A stretch of DNA of 64,000 nt from Pectinophora gossypiella (GCF_024362695.1 NW_026063250.1:62001-126000); one strand, 5' to 3'; shown: positions 40,707-52,583, counted from the stretch's first letter. The notes: generated from the sequence alone by a model not told the origin. Translations and numbers: made by a program.

Positions 40707-43700
40707 GAAAGGGCAAGCCAGAGGACGGTCCTTACGTAGCACGTTTATTTAAATGTAATTCAACCGAAGCGCTAGCAAAACTTTTGCTCGCGAATGAAGT
40801 TTATGACGGATCCGAATACTCATTGACTCGATTAAGAGTACTAAATGACGATTCTATATGGCAAAATGGATCGCGGGTTAGTTCCGAAACGTCACAGTCC
40901 ATTTTAGTAGATTTAATATCTTCACCATTACTGAATGTGAATCAAACTTTAGATTCGATTTTGATGAACTATCAGTCAACACTGGCCCCACTTAAAACCT
41001 CTGTGCAAAATTCAGATAATGACTCTACAAATGATTTAAAATTGACAACTTTAAAACCAGTTGTCCTATTAGAAAGAATTGATAATGAAGTCGAAAATCA
41101 ATGTGTTAAAAATAGAGGCGGCCGACCCAAAAAACTACAGAAACGCGGACCGAATCCGCGCAAAGAAAACGCGCACCGCGAAGCTGTAAGGAAATACACA
41201 AAAAGAAACCCCGCTGTTCATCGCGAGGCTGTTCAACGTTATAACGAACGCAAACCAGATGTTCATCGCGAGGCCGTTCAACGTTATAACGAACGCAACC
41301 CAGATGTTCATCGTGAGGCCGTTGAACGTTATATTGAACGCAACCCAGACGTCCAACGCGAGGCCGTTCACCGTTATAACGAACGCAACCCAGACGTTCA
41401 TCGCGAGGCCGTTCAACGTTATAACGAGCTCCACCCCGAAATTATCAAAAAAGCAGCACGAAAATACACAGAGAATAGTCGTAACATAGAAACGCCGCTG
41501 AGATATTCAAAAAATTTAATAGGTGAAAAACAGGGACACGAACTTAATATTATTAGATTATATAATTTGACAAATACGCCGCTTCTGTCTGATAAGACAT
41601 ATAGATGTCCAAATTGTAATGCTCCATTGTTCGAAGAAGAGAAATCTCGTCGACAATGGTGTTGTCATTCAGGAGATTATAACGTTCAGAATTTTCTTCC
41701 ATTAAATGAAGAATTTTATTCAAATTCAGCTTTTTTAAATAGACCACGCGCTTACAATAATATTTTTGCATTTTCGGCATTAGGTGTTTCCCACGGTTAC
41801 CATCATCCAGAAGGTATATCTTTTCTAAAAATTCAAGGACGTATTTATCACCGTATCTTTGATTTGTCTTACAATGAAAGTCCTAATAATATTAATTTTT
41901 ACATAAATGACAGTAGCGAGAGAGAGAGTTTAGCTGGCGAATTAAGTTTAGATAAGACGGTAGTTCGAATGATTACAGGGTTCATGCACACAGTTAATCC
42001 ATACATACAATGTTTTAAAAGGTTAAGTTTAGAGGTATCATCAGAAGCTTTCTTGAAGTTCGAAAAAACTACTCGTGCGACTCACGGTAACATCCTCGGA
42101 GATCAACCTATTGGTCAAGAAATTGCCGCTATTATTAGTACAGACCGCGAAGACTTTACTCGACGCTGTATTGTAGTTAAAAAGATAGCAGACGGCAGAC
42201 CTCGAACAATAGATATAATGGATTCCTTATACGAGACTTTCCAGTATCCTCTTTTATATCCTCATGGAAATACGGGTTGGCATCCAGATATGAGAGGAAA
42301 TAACGGCAATAAGCTTAATCAGGTTAAATATGTCCGTTGTTTACTTTTATCAGAATCGCGATTTAGCATATTTGGTCGTTTATCTGAAGAGTGGTTAGTC
42401 GATATGTTTTGTAGAGTTTTAGAAGAACGCTTGCGGTTTTTGAAAAATAGCCAAACAAAACAACAAAACAGGCTAAGAGTAGCTCCACTCCAAGAATTAA
42501 TTAATGACGAGTTTATTTTAGGAGAAGGTGGAGTAGAACCTGATAAAATTTATTTACCTAGCTCATTCACAGGGGGTCCACGGTACATGAAAAAGAAATA
42601 CCTGGATGCTATAGCAATGGTAAACAGGTTAGGTCCACCATCATATTTTTTAACTTTAACTTGTAACCCCAACTGGCCTGAAATAAAAAATTCAACATTA
42701 TCAGGTCGATCAAAAGACCCCCTTACATGTGCTCGAGTTTTTAACTTAAAACTCGGAGAGTTATTAAAAGATTTAAAATCGGGTAAATGGTTCGGAAAAA
42801 TTGTTTATATAATGCATGTCATAGAGTTCCAAAAAAGAGGACTACCAAACGCGCATATTGCTTTTAGAGTGGAAGGTGGTGGACCAGTAGAAAGTCTGGA
42901 TATTGATAAGTTTGTTCGTGCTACCATACCCGATCCAGCACAAACTTTATTATACAAAGTTGTCATGGATCATATGATACACGGTCCATGCGATCCTCCT
43001 TACCGAACTAATTTGCCATGTTGGAATAATGAAAAGAAAAACTGCTTAAAATATTTCCCAAAAAAAGAAACACCAGTCACCTTCAGTGACGATAGAGGTT
43101 TTATACATTTACGTCGCAATAGTAAAAATCAGGCGATTATTAAATATCGCGGCAGAGACGTAATAGTTAATGATTTATGGGTCGTTCCTTATAATCCTGC
43201 TCTTCTCCTAAAATATGATGCTCACATAAATTTAGAAGTGTCCACACAGCGTGCTATAATTAAGTATTTGTTCAAATATATGACAAAAGGACCTGATGAA
43301 GCCCGTATTGCCGTTGTTGATGAAGAACATCGTGAGGATGAAATCGAACAATATGTCACTAAGCGATATATTAGTTCTAGCGAAGCAGCGTGGCGAGTTC
43401 TCGAATTTGATATTGTAGCTAGGAACCCTACGGTAAAAATGTTAACAGTACATTTGCCCGATCAAAATTCAGTATTTTTTAAGCCTGGCCACGCGAACGA
43501 GGCAGTTAATAATGCAGGTTCAGATCTTTTAGACTATTTCAGTAGGCCTTTAACTGAGGAGTTTGATCGGGTATCCTACTTAGACTTTTTTGAAAATTAT
43601 AACATTCATGCGAAAGATCCATGTTTAAAGACAGTTCAGGCGGTGCAAATGCAGAACGGCAAATTTCTTACGCGGAGAATGCGGGGTGAGCTCGTCGCGC

Positions 43701-44580
43701 GTCTATTTTGGGTCGCGCCGAACAGAGGTGAACAGTTCTTTTTAAGACTTCTTTTAAGTGTTTACCCTTGTCGTAGTTTCGCGGATTTACTTCAAATTGG
43801 AGGTCCAAATTGCAAAACTTTTCAAGAAGCTGCCAAATTCGTAGGACTTGCGGACGACGCAGTCGAATATGAACGGGCTATGGAAGAAGCTTCCACTTTT
43901 TTAACCGGACCACGACTTCGTAACTTTTTTGTAACGCTGGCTGTTAATGGTGCCTCAGTGGCGTCACTGTGGAACACGTATAAACGTCAATTGGCCGAAG
44001 ATTTCCTTTACAGGGTGCCAGATAACGAAGAAAACGCGTTTAACATGTGCCTCATTCAAATAGATAGAATGCTTCGGAGACACGGAACTTCTTTAGTAGA
44101 ACAAGGTTTGCCAGAAGTAATTTACAGGTCAACGGAATTGGATAGGGAACGCACTGAATATGATTTAGATAGTTTGAAATCATACGTAGAAGAGTGGTTG
44201 CCACAGTTATCCCCCGATCAACGTGCCGTATTCGATTACGTGGAAAAGCTTTGCGTAGATAGTGTTTACCGAGAATCCAACAACTGTGCGATTTTTATCG
44301 ATGGCCCCGCTGGCACCGGAAAAACGCTATTATTGAAGGTCATAACTGCATATATCCGCGGTAACCTTAAAGGTATAGTTTTAACCTGTGCATCGTCTGC
44401 AATTGCTGCTCAAAATTACACAAACGGAATGACGGCTCATTCCTTGTTTAGATTTCCTTTACATCTATTAGATGATAGCGGATACTGGAACATCTCAAAT
44501 GGTACTCAAAGAGCTGAATTGATTTACAATTCTAATCTCATTGTGTATGATGAAGCGCCGATGGCTCATAAATCCATACT
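40707..44580 (+). pseudogene. Helitron Rep/helicase protein, truncated in the helicase
   Basis: The frame is open from about 40706 (the first convenient codon at 40784 is TTG) to 44590. In order: low-complexity N-part; five 15-residue repeats of the form HREAVQRYNERNPDV (41170-41440); a Cys-bearing segment (CPNCNAPLF); the Rep domain with FLTLTCNPNWPEI (~42645) and EFQKRGLPNAHIAF (~42825); KYLFKYMTKGPDEA with paired tyrosines (~43265); and a PIF1-type helicase with Walker A GPAGTGKT (~44305) and DEAPMAHK (~44550). The expected HUH motif HxH reads N-A-H, a lost metal-binding His. The rest of the helicase is missing because another Helitron end begins at 44581. Confidence 0.85.
41170..41440 (+). 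repeat. 45-bp in-frame tandem repeat inside Helitron ORF
   Basis: About five to six near-identical 45-bp units (TTCATCGCGAGGCCGTTCAA type) encode the 15-residue repeat HREAVQRYNERNPDV with flanking weaker copies. Antisense frames opened by this repeat are not genes. Confidence 0.9.
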
Positions 44581-45833
44581 TCCATACTAATATTATAAAT
44601 GCGAAAGTAACTCTGTCTGTCTGTCTGTTACTCTTTCACGCCTAAACGGCTCAACGGATTTTGATGAAATTTGGTATGGTGATAGATGATAACCTAGAAA
44701 TGGTCATAGGCTATAAATAATCACGCCATCGTTCTTAGGGGGTAGGCAGTTGGCAGATAACTAAATTGATTTAGTGATTTGTAGTCGTTTTTGTTGGGAC
44801 TTTTGCTCTTTCACGTCTAAACGGCTGAACGGATTTTAATGAAATTTAGTAAGGTAATAGTTGGTTATCTAAAAACGGTTGTACGATCAAATTGATCACG
44901 TCATCGTACTTAGGGGGTAGGAAGTAGGCAGAAAACTGAATTGAGTTAGTGATTTTTTTATGGTTTTTGCTGGGAGTTTTTTCTATCATGCCTAAACGGC
45001 TCAACGGATTTTGATGAAATTTAGTTAGCTGATAGATAGTAATCTAGAAAAGGATATGGCCCTATTAATATTTATGCTATCGTACTTAAGGCGTAGGCAG
45101 TAGACAGAAAACTAGGTTAGTGATTTTTAATTGTTTGTTTTAAAAGTTTGCCTCATTCACGCCTTAACGTCTGAACGGAATTTTATAAGACTTGGTTAAT
45201 TTAAAGATAGGATCTTAGGCACGGACACAGGCTACTTTTTATGGCGGGAAAATACCTCATTCCCGCGGAAATCTAGATTTCGTGATCGTGTCAAGAAGCG
45301 CATGACGCCATAGCTACTGGAATGATTTCGATGTTTTTTTTTAAACTGAGTGACCTCAAGTTAGTATTTGATCACTTTTCTAACTTAGAGGGTAGGTAGG
45401 CGCCATAATTTAGGGAATTTATGATAAAATTTTGATGCAACTGTCTTTATTAAACAGTTATATCTCATTCCTACAGGAACCTACACATAGCTATAGCTAG
45501 CTATCTATTAACATTAAAACTCTTTCTAGAATCACATTACGCCAATTAATTGATCTGATTTGTATAAGTTTTTTTATTCAACTGACTGTTACATTACATA
45601 CAGATAAAATCTAATTACTTACACCATATAATTAATATAGTACTACATGACTAGCTACGCTTTAAACTTGAGGAGGTAATTCGATAGACATTTATACGAA
45701 CTTTAAGCCCAGTAATCAATCATAGTAATAAGGTAATACTCATTTTAGACAAAGAAACGGATAGGTAATCAGTTCGTCAACGAAATTATAACACCTACAC
45801 TTAGTTTGTTTACTATTTAACGAGGGAAAATAA
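44581..45833 (+). mobile_element. Non-autonomous Helitron 1: 5' end with ~175-bp subrepeats
   Basis: TCCATACTAATATTATAAAT at 44581, then GCGAAAGTAACTCTG and a GTCT microsatellite, is a typical lepidopteran Helitron 5' end; it cuts the helicase ORF. Four subrepeats with CTAAACGGCTCAACGGATTT follow (about 44640, 44815, 44990, 45160). The rest is AT-rich. No CTAGT 3' end was found before the next Helitron starts, so this copy is 3'-truncated or was broken later. Confidence 0.7.
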
Positions 45834-47063
45834 TCCTTACTAATATTATAAATGCGAAAGTAACTCTGTCTGTCTGTCTGTCTGTTACGCTTTCCCGCTT
45901 AAACCTCTCAACCGATTTTGATTAAATTTGGCACAGACAATCTTTAGACCCTGAGAAAGAAAATAGGATACCTTTTATTGCGAAAAGAAGGGACGAAGAG
46001 ATTGAAATAGGGGTTGAAAGTTTGTATGGGATATTTTAATTTTAAAATATAAATCCATGAAACTTTATATTTAAGCACTTGATAAAAAATAATTAAACAT
46101 TCGTTCTAGCGTTGCTGAAATTTCGACCAGTGAGGGGGTGAAATGAGGGTTGAAAGTTTGTATGGGAGTTCGTCATTTTTGGGGATAAAACCACGAAACT
46201 TTATATTTAGGAACTTGATAAGAAATAAAAAAACAATTTGTTAAAGCGTTTTTGAAAATTCGATCTTTGAGGGGATGAAATAGGTGTTGAAATTTTTTAT
46301 GAGGTTCGTCATTTTTCAAGATAAAAATATTAAATTTTGTCTTTAGGCACTAAATAACAAACAAAAAATCGTTTGTTCAAGCATTTTGAAATTTTTACCA
46401 GTATGGGGGTGAAATACGGGTTGAATGTTTGTATGGGTATTCGTCATTTTTGAAGATAAAACCATGAAACTTGGTACGTAGGTCTCTTAGGATGTGCAGA
46501 GTTTTTCAACAAACGGATTTTCCGAAATTCGAACGGAACGGAACGGATTCGGAACGGGAACTACGAAGCCAAACTTTTTGTATACAAAATATTAACCACT
46601 GAACCTAGGAACATGATATTTAGTAGTTTTGGGTGTATCAAGTTAAAAAAATTTGGCTTTTGTAGATAAAGTTCCTTTTAACGAATACTCTGCATCGCCG
46701 CCACTGCCGTCGGTCGTCGTTCGTCGTCGCGCACATTCGCCGAAGTGTGGCGGCAGTCAACGGCGCTGTCTTGTGGTGGGGGAGCGCACGTGGTGTATAC
46801 GTGGCCTGCTCGCGAGTGTCGAGTCCAAACAATTTCTACATTTTAACAAATAATAACAAAATAGCAAACGTTGTGTACAAAAAAGTTTTAAATTAGGTCA
46901 TTATAAAATATTTTTGTACACAACGTGACGCTGACCCCTGTAAGTGTCTTGGACATAAGGGACCGATAAATATTCCTAGGTAATTTCTGCCACTCAATGG
47001 AATACATAGGTACTTTATAACGACTGTAAACAGATATTTTTTATTTTTTTTAAATATACCTAC
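45834..47063 (+). mobile_element. Non-autonomous Helitron 2, 5' part
   Basis: TCCTTACTAATATTATAAAT at 45834, preceded by A, followed by GTCT repeats: a Helitron 5' end. Inside are about four ~125-145-bp units with GGGTTGAAAGTTTGTATGGG (46015, 46150, 46280, 46425) and a GC-rich patch (46680-46830) of unknown origin. It is interrupted at 47063 by an LTR retrotransposon and resumes at 52488-52582, giving ~1.3 kb without the insert. Confidence 0.8.
46868..46926. repeat. Hairpin with ~16-bp stem
   Basis: ACGTTGTGTACAAAAAA and its complement TTTTTGTACACAACGT are separated by ~27 AT-rich bases. It lies within the right part of Helitron 2 and may be a short foldback insertion or a transcribed hairpin. 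Confidence 0.7.
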
Positions 47064-47266
47064 TGTTAGGCTGAATAGTTCGTTGACAGTTATAAGACAT
47101 TTTTCTATAAATGGCAACACAAGAATGGGGTTGTCAAATCGGACGGATTGATACACGCTCTCTTGCGTTGGGGACCTTGTCGACATCGGACGTGTTTACC
47201 AGGTTAAGTGTTATTTGATACCAGAATAAATAAGTGTGATTACTGTTCTTCCGTATTTTTATTACA
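47064..47266 (+). repeat. 5' LTR (203 bp) of LTR retrotransposon
   Basis: It begins TGTTAGGCTG and ends TTATTACA (TG...CA). It is identical to 52281-52483 except for one base (ACCAGG versus ACCAAG). A poly(A)-type AATAAATAAG lies in its last third. A CTAC duplication precedes it (47060-47063). Confidence 0.95.
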
Positions 47267-47793
47267 TATCAGAAGTGGTAAGTACCTACGTTTTTGGAAT
47301 GTTTTGTTGCCACGCGTGACCATTTTTCAAGCTGGATAGTTTGTAAGTTTAACAATGGAAAAGTGTTGTTTGAATTATAATTATTCTTTAATTATTAGTG
47401 AGACTCTAATTGTTTCAATTATGCATAGTCAACTTTTATTTCAAATAGTAGGTACCTATAGTTATTTAACCTGTCTTTATTTCGAAGAGTTACCCACATT
47501 CTAAACATTACGTACGGATTACAGAAAATAAACAAAAATGAATGTATTACTATTGATATGTTCAACTTCATTGAATGACTTAATTAATCCAATGCTACGT
47601 ACATACCTACATTAAAAAAAAAAATATACTAATGGAAATAATAGTGAAATTTTGTCGTAAAGGGTTATTGTTTGGTAAAGATTAATTCTAATGAATACAG
47701 CGGTAACAAAAATTTCATTGTTATTGCGACCAGACATATAAGTAGTATACAAGATAATTTATGTGCTGTTTTTACATTTTTTTTCTTATAGGC

Positions 47794-47935
47794 CACATAA
47801 TATGGTGGTTTGGTATGTATGGTATCTTAGGATTTCGTATCAACAGTGGCTGCAAGCTGTCTTTGATTACTTGTGGCTCTGCCCACCTCATAAGAGATTA
47901 CAGGCGTGAGTATATGTATGTATGTACATATGTAA
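47794..47935 (+). mobile_element. SINE-like insert in the LTR element leader
   Basis: It contains TGGTTTGGTATGTATGGTAT, GTGGCTGCAAGCTGTCTTTG and CCACCTCATAAGAGATTACA, ending in a TATG/TATGTA tail, a phrase set I associate with abundant lepidopteran SINE-type repeats. It starts right after TTTTTTTCTTATAG. Confidence 0.45.
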
Positions 47936-48544
47936 TATGGTCCGGTAAATCTGGTTTCAGTAATTGAATCTTTATTTAGATACTAAATTATAAAATGTAA
48001 TTATTTTGTTTGGCCTAATATCATTAAGAGTCATTGTAATTATTATCATAAATTAGTAGTACTTGCTGGTATTGAGGGTTATAAGGGATTACTGAAAATG
48101 TCGTTTGTAAGGTCACATGCATAGTTTACGAGATTTTTACACAAATATTTTTAACTTTTACGTTTTTGTGAATAAAATGTTATCATAGCCTTATTATCCA
48201 TCCCCTAGCAGGTTTTGGATGTTCTTTAGTAACAATAATAGATCCTATATGAACAGCACATGTGATGATACCAGGTTGAGGTTACGGAGGTTGATGAAAG
48301 GGGTCAAACATATTGTCTATTTTCTCTAGATGCACCTAGGGCATGCTGTCCGGATATCCGGACGACCGAACACTCCGGATTGTTCTTCGGATTTATTATC
48401 TGGATGGTAGAATCTGGCGGATAATTATGTGCCCCGGACGCACCATTTTCGAGTTATCATCAAAAACAGTAAAATTAGATTCTTTAAAATTCAAATGTTG
48501 GTTAGTCATTAATGGTTAAAATTTTATTCTACGAGTTCTAGGAA

Positions 48545-49000
48545 ATGGACGGAGGAGACGGAGTCTGTAGTCTGGAGACTAGGAGGAGCCGTTCACGTGC
48601 CAGACGCAGCCGCAGCCGCGGTGAAAGCCGCAGCCGCAGTCGCTGCTTGCTTGATCGCGAGCTGGCTTTGAGAAGAGAGCAAGAGAAGGTTGTCGAACTA
48701 ATTAAAACTATTAAAGATGCTCTCCCATCGCAGCCGTTAAATCAAAGCGCACCATCAGTAAATAAAAATTTGGATTACAAAAATATTCTTCCGGAATTTA
48801 ATCCGTCTCTGAAAAGCCAACGCATAGACATGTGGCTAAAAAAGGTAAATCAGTGCGCGGAGGTTTACGGCTGGGATGAGAGGACAGTAGTGCATTTCGC
48901 AATGCAGAAATTGGGCATTCGAAGGTTGGCGGCGAAAGTATACGGAACTTGGCTAGTCCACGTGGCGTTGAATAGTTTGTTGTTACCGTTGGAGCGGTAA
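48545..49000 (+). pseudogene. Gag copy 1 (SR-rich), truncated
   Basis: Open for 151 codons. The N-terminus is Arg/Ser dipeptide-rich (SRSRARRSRSRGESRSRSR); then follows a gypsy-type Gag segment with KNILPEFNPSLKSQRIDMWL and VYGWDERTVVHFAMQKL. It stops early in a frame-shifted tail. The same order recurs in gag copy 2, so gag has been duplicated within the element. Confidence 0.6.
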
Positions 49001-49014
49001 TTGTTTACTAAGAT

Positions 49015-50402
49015 ATGCAACAACGTGATGAATCTGAAGCTCAGAGGCGACGGAGCCTTACAACTCTCGAGATCCAGACATCCGAGCAGTCACGTGAAAG
49101 GTGCACCGACCGTGATGTGCATACCGAGGGTGGACTTCACTCTAATTACTCAAGTAAGATACGTAGTACAAGTCGTAGACGTAGTCCAAGCCGTTCGCGT
49201 CGTCACCGCAACAAAACGCGAACCAGAAGCCGTAGACGTGTATTCCAAGCTATTGTAGACGTAAATCGAGCTGTTCTCATCGTCACAGTAAGACGCGAAG
49301 CAGAAGTAGACGTAGTCCTAGCTCCACTCTCTACCACCGTAATCGCAGTGTAAGTCGCCAACAAAGTAGAACTAGGAATAGTTCGAGTATACAGGAGCGA
49401 GAACAATTGTAAGCGCGAGAGCGAGCACGGCTGCAGTTCCTTTAAGATCAACTTCAACGTGACCGTGAACGTAGTAGACTACCAGACAGAAATGACGTCA
49501 ATCATGGGATGAAACGTCCGCATACAGATGCACATGACGAAGGAATTAATACCGCGCATCGGTCTAGACGGATAGATAGTCCTACATTCACGTCCAAGGA
49601 TGTTATAGACATACTAAACTCAATAAAGCCCCAGCCGACGCCGGCAGGCGCACCCAGTCACTCTAATAACCCCAATCCTAAGAATATACTTCCAGATTTT
49701 GACCCGTCATCGAAAGGACAGCGAGTAGATGTTTGGTTAAAAAAAGAAGGTGCATGAGTGCGCCACCGTCTACGGTTGGGACGAAAGAACTACAATTCAT
49801 TTCGCGTTGCCAGAAACGGCAGGGACTGGCTAAATCGTGGTATGATAGTCTAGAAACCATAATGTATACTTGGGTAGAATGGCAACAAAAGTTGTGTAGT
49901 GCATTCCCATTTGAGCAAAACTATGGCCAGTCCTTGGAGTACATGCTAAAGCGCAAAAGTATGTTCCAGGAACCAAATCGTAGTGTAATTTTACGAGAAA
50001 TTGGCAATGTTGAACCAGTGCAATATCGGCAAACGCGCGGTAGGTTGTCTGATACACGGGTTGAGTGACAAAACTACAAAGTCGAATGCTTTGGCGTTAC
50101 GGTGCACAGAACCTGAACAGTTATTAGAATTCCTAATGAGTAATAAGGAGACAAATATCCCAGAACGTTTCAAATTTAGGAATAGGCCAAACGTAGGGTT
50201 CAATACAACTAGCGGCAGCAATGGTAATAGAGCTAGTGGTTTCAAGATAAAATCAGTACCGAATGACACCGGTATATTTTGTTTTAATTGTAAGGGATCA
50301 GGTCACCCATTTCGAATGTGCCCGAAACCACTTATTCAATGTACTCGGTGCAACAAAGTAGGCCATAAAATAGACAGTTGTTTTATGAAACCCGACGAGT
50401 AG
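49015..50402 (+). pseudogene. Gag copy 2 with two CCHC knuckles, frameshifted
   Basis: Several consecutive frames: an Arg/Ser-rich start (RSTSRRRSPSRSRRHRNK, to ~49350), KNILPDFDPSSKGQRVDVWL (49680-49740), the middle Gag region after a shift (KSWYDSLETI ~49830; GQSLEYMLKRKSMFQE ~49935) and finally CFNCKGSGHPFRMC and CTRCNKVGHKIDSC (50278-50390), tandem CCHC zinc knuckles for RNA packaging. At least three frameshifts break it. Confidence 0.7.
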
Positions 50403-50449
50403 CGTGATAGTAAGGCTACCAATTCTCAAAAGACGATGTGCATATCCAC

Positions 50450-51230
50450 GTCTACTCTGAACTTGAAGTTCTATAAAGAAGTTTTTATTAACGGGGTCCA
50501 GTGAAAGCTTTTGTAGATTTCGGCAGTGAGGTTTCTCTTTTGGCAAATTCAGAATTAACACATTTGGGCCTTCAACACAACAACGACGACAGCTTTAAGG
50601 GGATTTGGCAACGAAGTTGTTTATTCGTTAGGGAAGGTGACGATTAGCTTCACACCCTGCAGTTAGGCGATAGTGAATTATGCCGGATTCGAGAGATACT
50701 TTCATTTGACTTAGATGCTAATGGATTAAAAGAAATAAAGGAAAATTATGTTATCAAGGATAACAAGTTATACAGGTGTGTTAATTGTAATAGATCTGAT
50801 TTGCGTTGGGTGGTGCCGAAGGGGGCAAGGTGGCAGCTATGTCGTATGAACCACGACGACATAGGCCACTTTGGCCTAGAGAACACTGGATCGGTTGAAG
50901 AGGACATATTGGTTTTCCTAAGATGTCAAGATTCGTGAAAAAAAATATATGTGGATGCTTGCATCGAATGCGCATGTTCTGGGAATATGTTCTGAGAATG
51001 TGCGCATTAGTAGAGATTACGTCTACAAATTTTAAAAATGATGGAAAAAGTAAAAAGTTACTACCACAATTATTCGGGTCCATATCTTGTTATTGCAGTA
51101 CTCGGTAATGACCGGTATAAAATCGCGGCGACACCAGGTTTAAGTAATAGTAGACATAAGCGTAAAACTACAATCGCTACCGATCGTTATGTTGCCCTGG
51201 GTTCATGTAGCAGTCTTAAGCATAAATGAA
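50450..51230 (+). pseudogene. Protease and integrase remnants
   Basis: Fragments in shifting frames: VDFGSEVSLLANSELTHLGL (an aspartic-protease-like D-[ST]-G region with Phe at the middle), then VIKDNKLYRC and HDDIGHFGLE (integrase N-terminal zinc domain), then YHNYSGPYLVIAVLGNDRYK (integrase C-terminal region). RT/RNase H and the catalytic DDE core are missing. Confidence 0.6.
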
Positions 51231-51442
51231 AGTGACACGGATCTTGAAAATATTGACAGTGAACATGATTTTTAACAGCGTTTATTGTTGTTGATCATGA
51301 CTTAGAGTTACGAATCAAATTTAAATCAACGTTATTACATCTTTTGTATTTAGTATAAATATCAATATGTGTAAAATGTGTATGAAGGTATCACTATACG
51401 ATAAGATTAAAGGTATTATGACAATAGTTTGTTAAGGTAGCG

Positions 51443-51740
51443 ACCATGTCATTGACTCGTTAAATTTAAAGTATAAAGTACCATGTGATTGGTTAGGTAA
51501 TATTTGAGAAACAGAGGACCATGTGATTGGTTTGTTAAATTTAAGGTATAAAGAACCATGTGATTGGTTCGTTAAATTTAAGGTATGAAGAACCATGTGA
51601 TTGGTTAACTAATATTAGAGAAACAGACGACCATGTGATTGGCTCGTTGGTATTGAAATAAAAAGGACCATGTGATTGGTTCGTTAGAACTGAGATAGAA
51701 TGGACCATGTGATTGGTTCATTAGTATGTAATATAGATTA
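51443..51740 (+). repeat. 37-bp minisatellite with CCAAT boxes, 8 copies
   Basis: ACCATGTGATTGGTT (with variants) starts at 51443, 51480, 51518, 51555, 51592, 51630, 51667 and 51704, a period of 37-38 bp. Seven copies hold ATTGG, the complement of a CCAAT box; the first reads CATTGACT. It lies in the non-coding stretch before the 3' LTR. Confidence 0.9.
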
Positions 51741-52280
51741 ATTTAATGGTAAACAAAATCTATTACCTTATATCTAAATATCTTGAATTGTTATTCTGTG
51801 CAGCTAATTGAAATTACCCTTGTACCACCATAAATCGGTAGCTATTACCCACGGCTAGAAAGCATTTTTGTGGGTTCATATAAATCTATACCTATTACCG
51901 GTCATCCTATATTACCAACATTCTTAATTTGAATATAAATATTTTATTTTACATTAATGGTCGTAAAACCCATTGTTGAGTTAAATCGAATCTCTGTCAT
52001 TTAATTATTGCGTCTAGAAAACCGGGTCTTACGATTAAAATCTTTGTATAGTGAATTTCAAAATGAACAACCTCATGTCTATTCAAAAACTTAACTGCTC
52101 TATGAAACTGTGTGAAAAGATTGAAATGAAATGAAATTTATTCTGTGCATTTATTGTGTGATTAACTTAAATATACTTTGTTAATTAGGTACATTAAGCT
52201 GGAAGCGTGCATCAATCAGCCGACTGTTAGGCTCATCTGTCGACGTGTATGGGGACATACACGCGGTCAGGATGGACGAG

Positions 52281-52483
52281 TGTTAGGCTGAATAGTTCGT
52301 TGACAGTTATAAGACATTTTTCTATAAATGGCAACACAAGAATGGGGTTGTCAAATCGGACGGATTGATACACGCTCTCTTGCGTTGGGGACCTTGTCGA
52401 CATCGGACGTGTTTACCAAGTTAAGTGTTATTTGATACCAGAATAAATAAGTGTGATTACTGTTCTTCCGTATTTTTATTACA
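52281..52483 (+). repeat. 3' LTR (203 bp)
   Basis: Copy of 47064-47266 with one substitution, followed by CTAC (52484-52487). A purine-rich GGATGGACGAG immediately precedes it and may be the polypurine tract. Confidence 0.95.
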
Positions 52484-52487
52484 CTAC

Positions 52488-52582
52488 TTACTCTCTTTTA
52501 ATCACATGCTATACCGTTCCTTTTATATAATCCTTAATATTCAAATTAAAAGTACGCAGACGAAGTCGCGGGTAACAGCTAG
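52488..52582 (+). mobile_element. Non-autonomous Helitron 2, 3' end
   Basis: The right remainder ends CGAAGTCGCGGGTAACAG-CTAG at 52582, followed by T (52583), the canonical lepidopteran Helitron 3' end. It pairs with the 5' end at 45834 (A^T insertion). Confidence 0.85.
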
Positions 52583-52583
52583 T

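Larger units (their letters stand above)
47064..52483 (+). mobile_element. Defective Ty3/gypsy-type LTR element, pol mostly deleted
   Basis: Two 203-bp LTRs with one mismatch are flanked by the 4-bp duplication CTAC (47060-47063 and 52484-52487), inserted into Helitron 2. Internally: a SINE-like insert, two gag regions, a protease remnant (VDFGSEVSLL near 50515), an integrase zinc-finger remnant (about 50800-50930) and an integrase C-terminal remnant (51040-51190). Reverse transcriptase, RNase H and the integrase core are absent. High LTR identity with a wrecked interior points to mobilisation in trans or to LTR gene conversion. Confidence 0.88.

Noticed and set aside
41135..41489. Repetitive antisense and +1 frames in the Helitron ORF repeat
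   Set aside because: The 45-bp unit is a multiple of three, so other frames also stay open; the Rep frame is the one with domain motifs.
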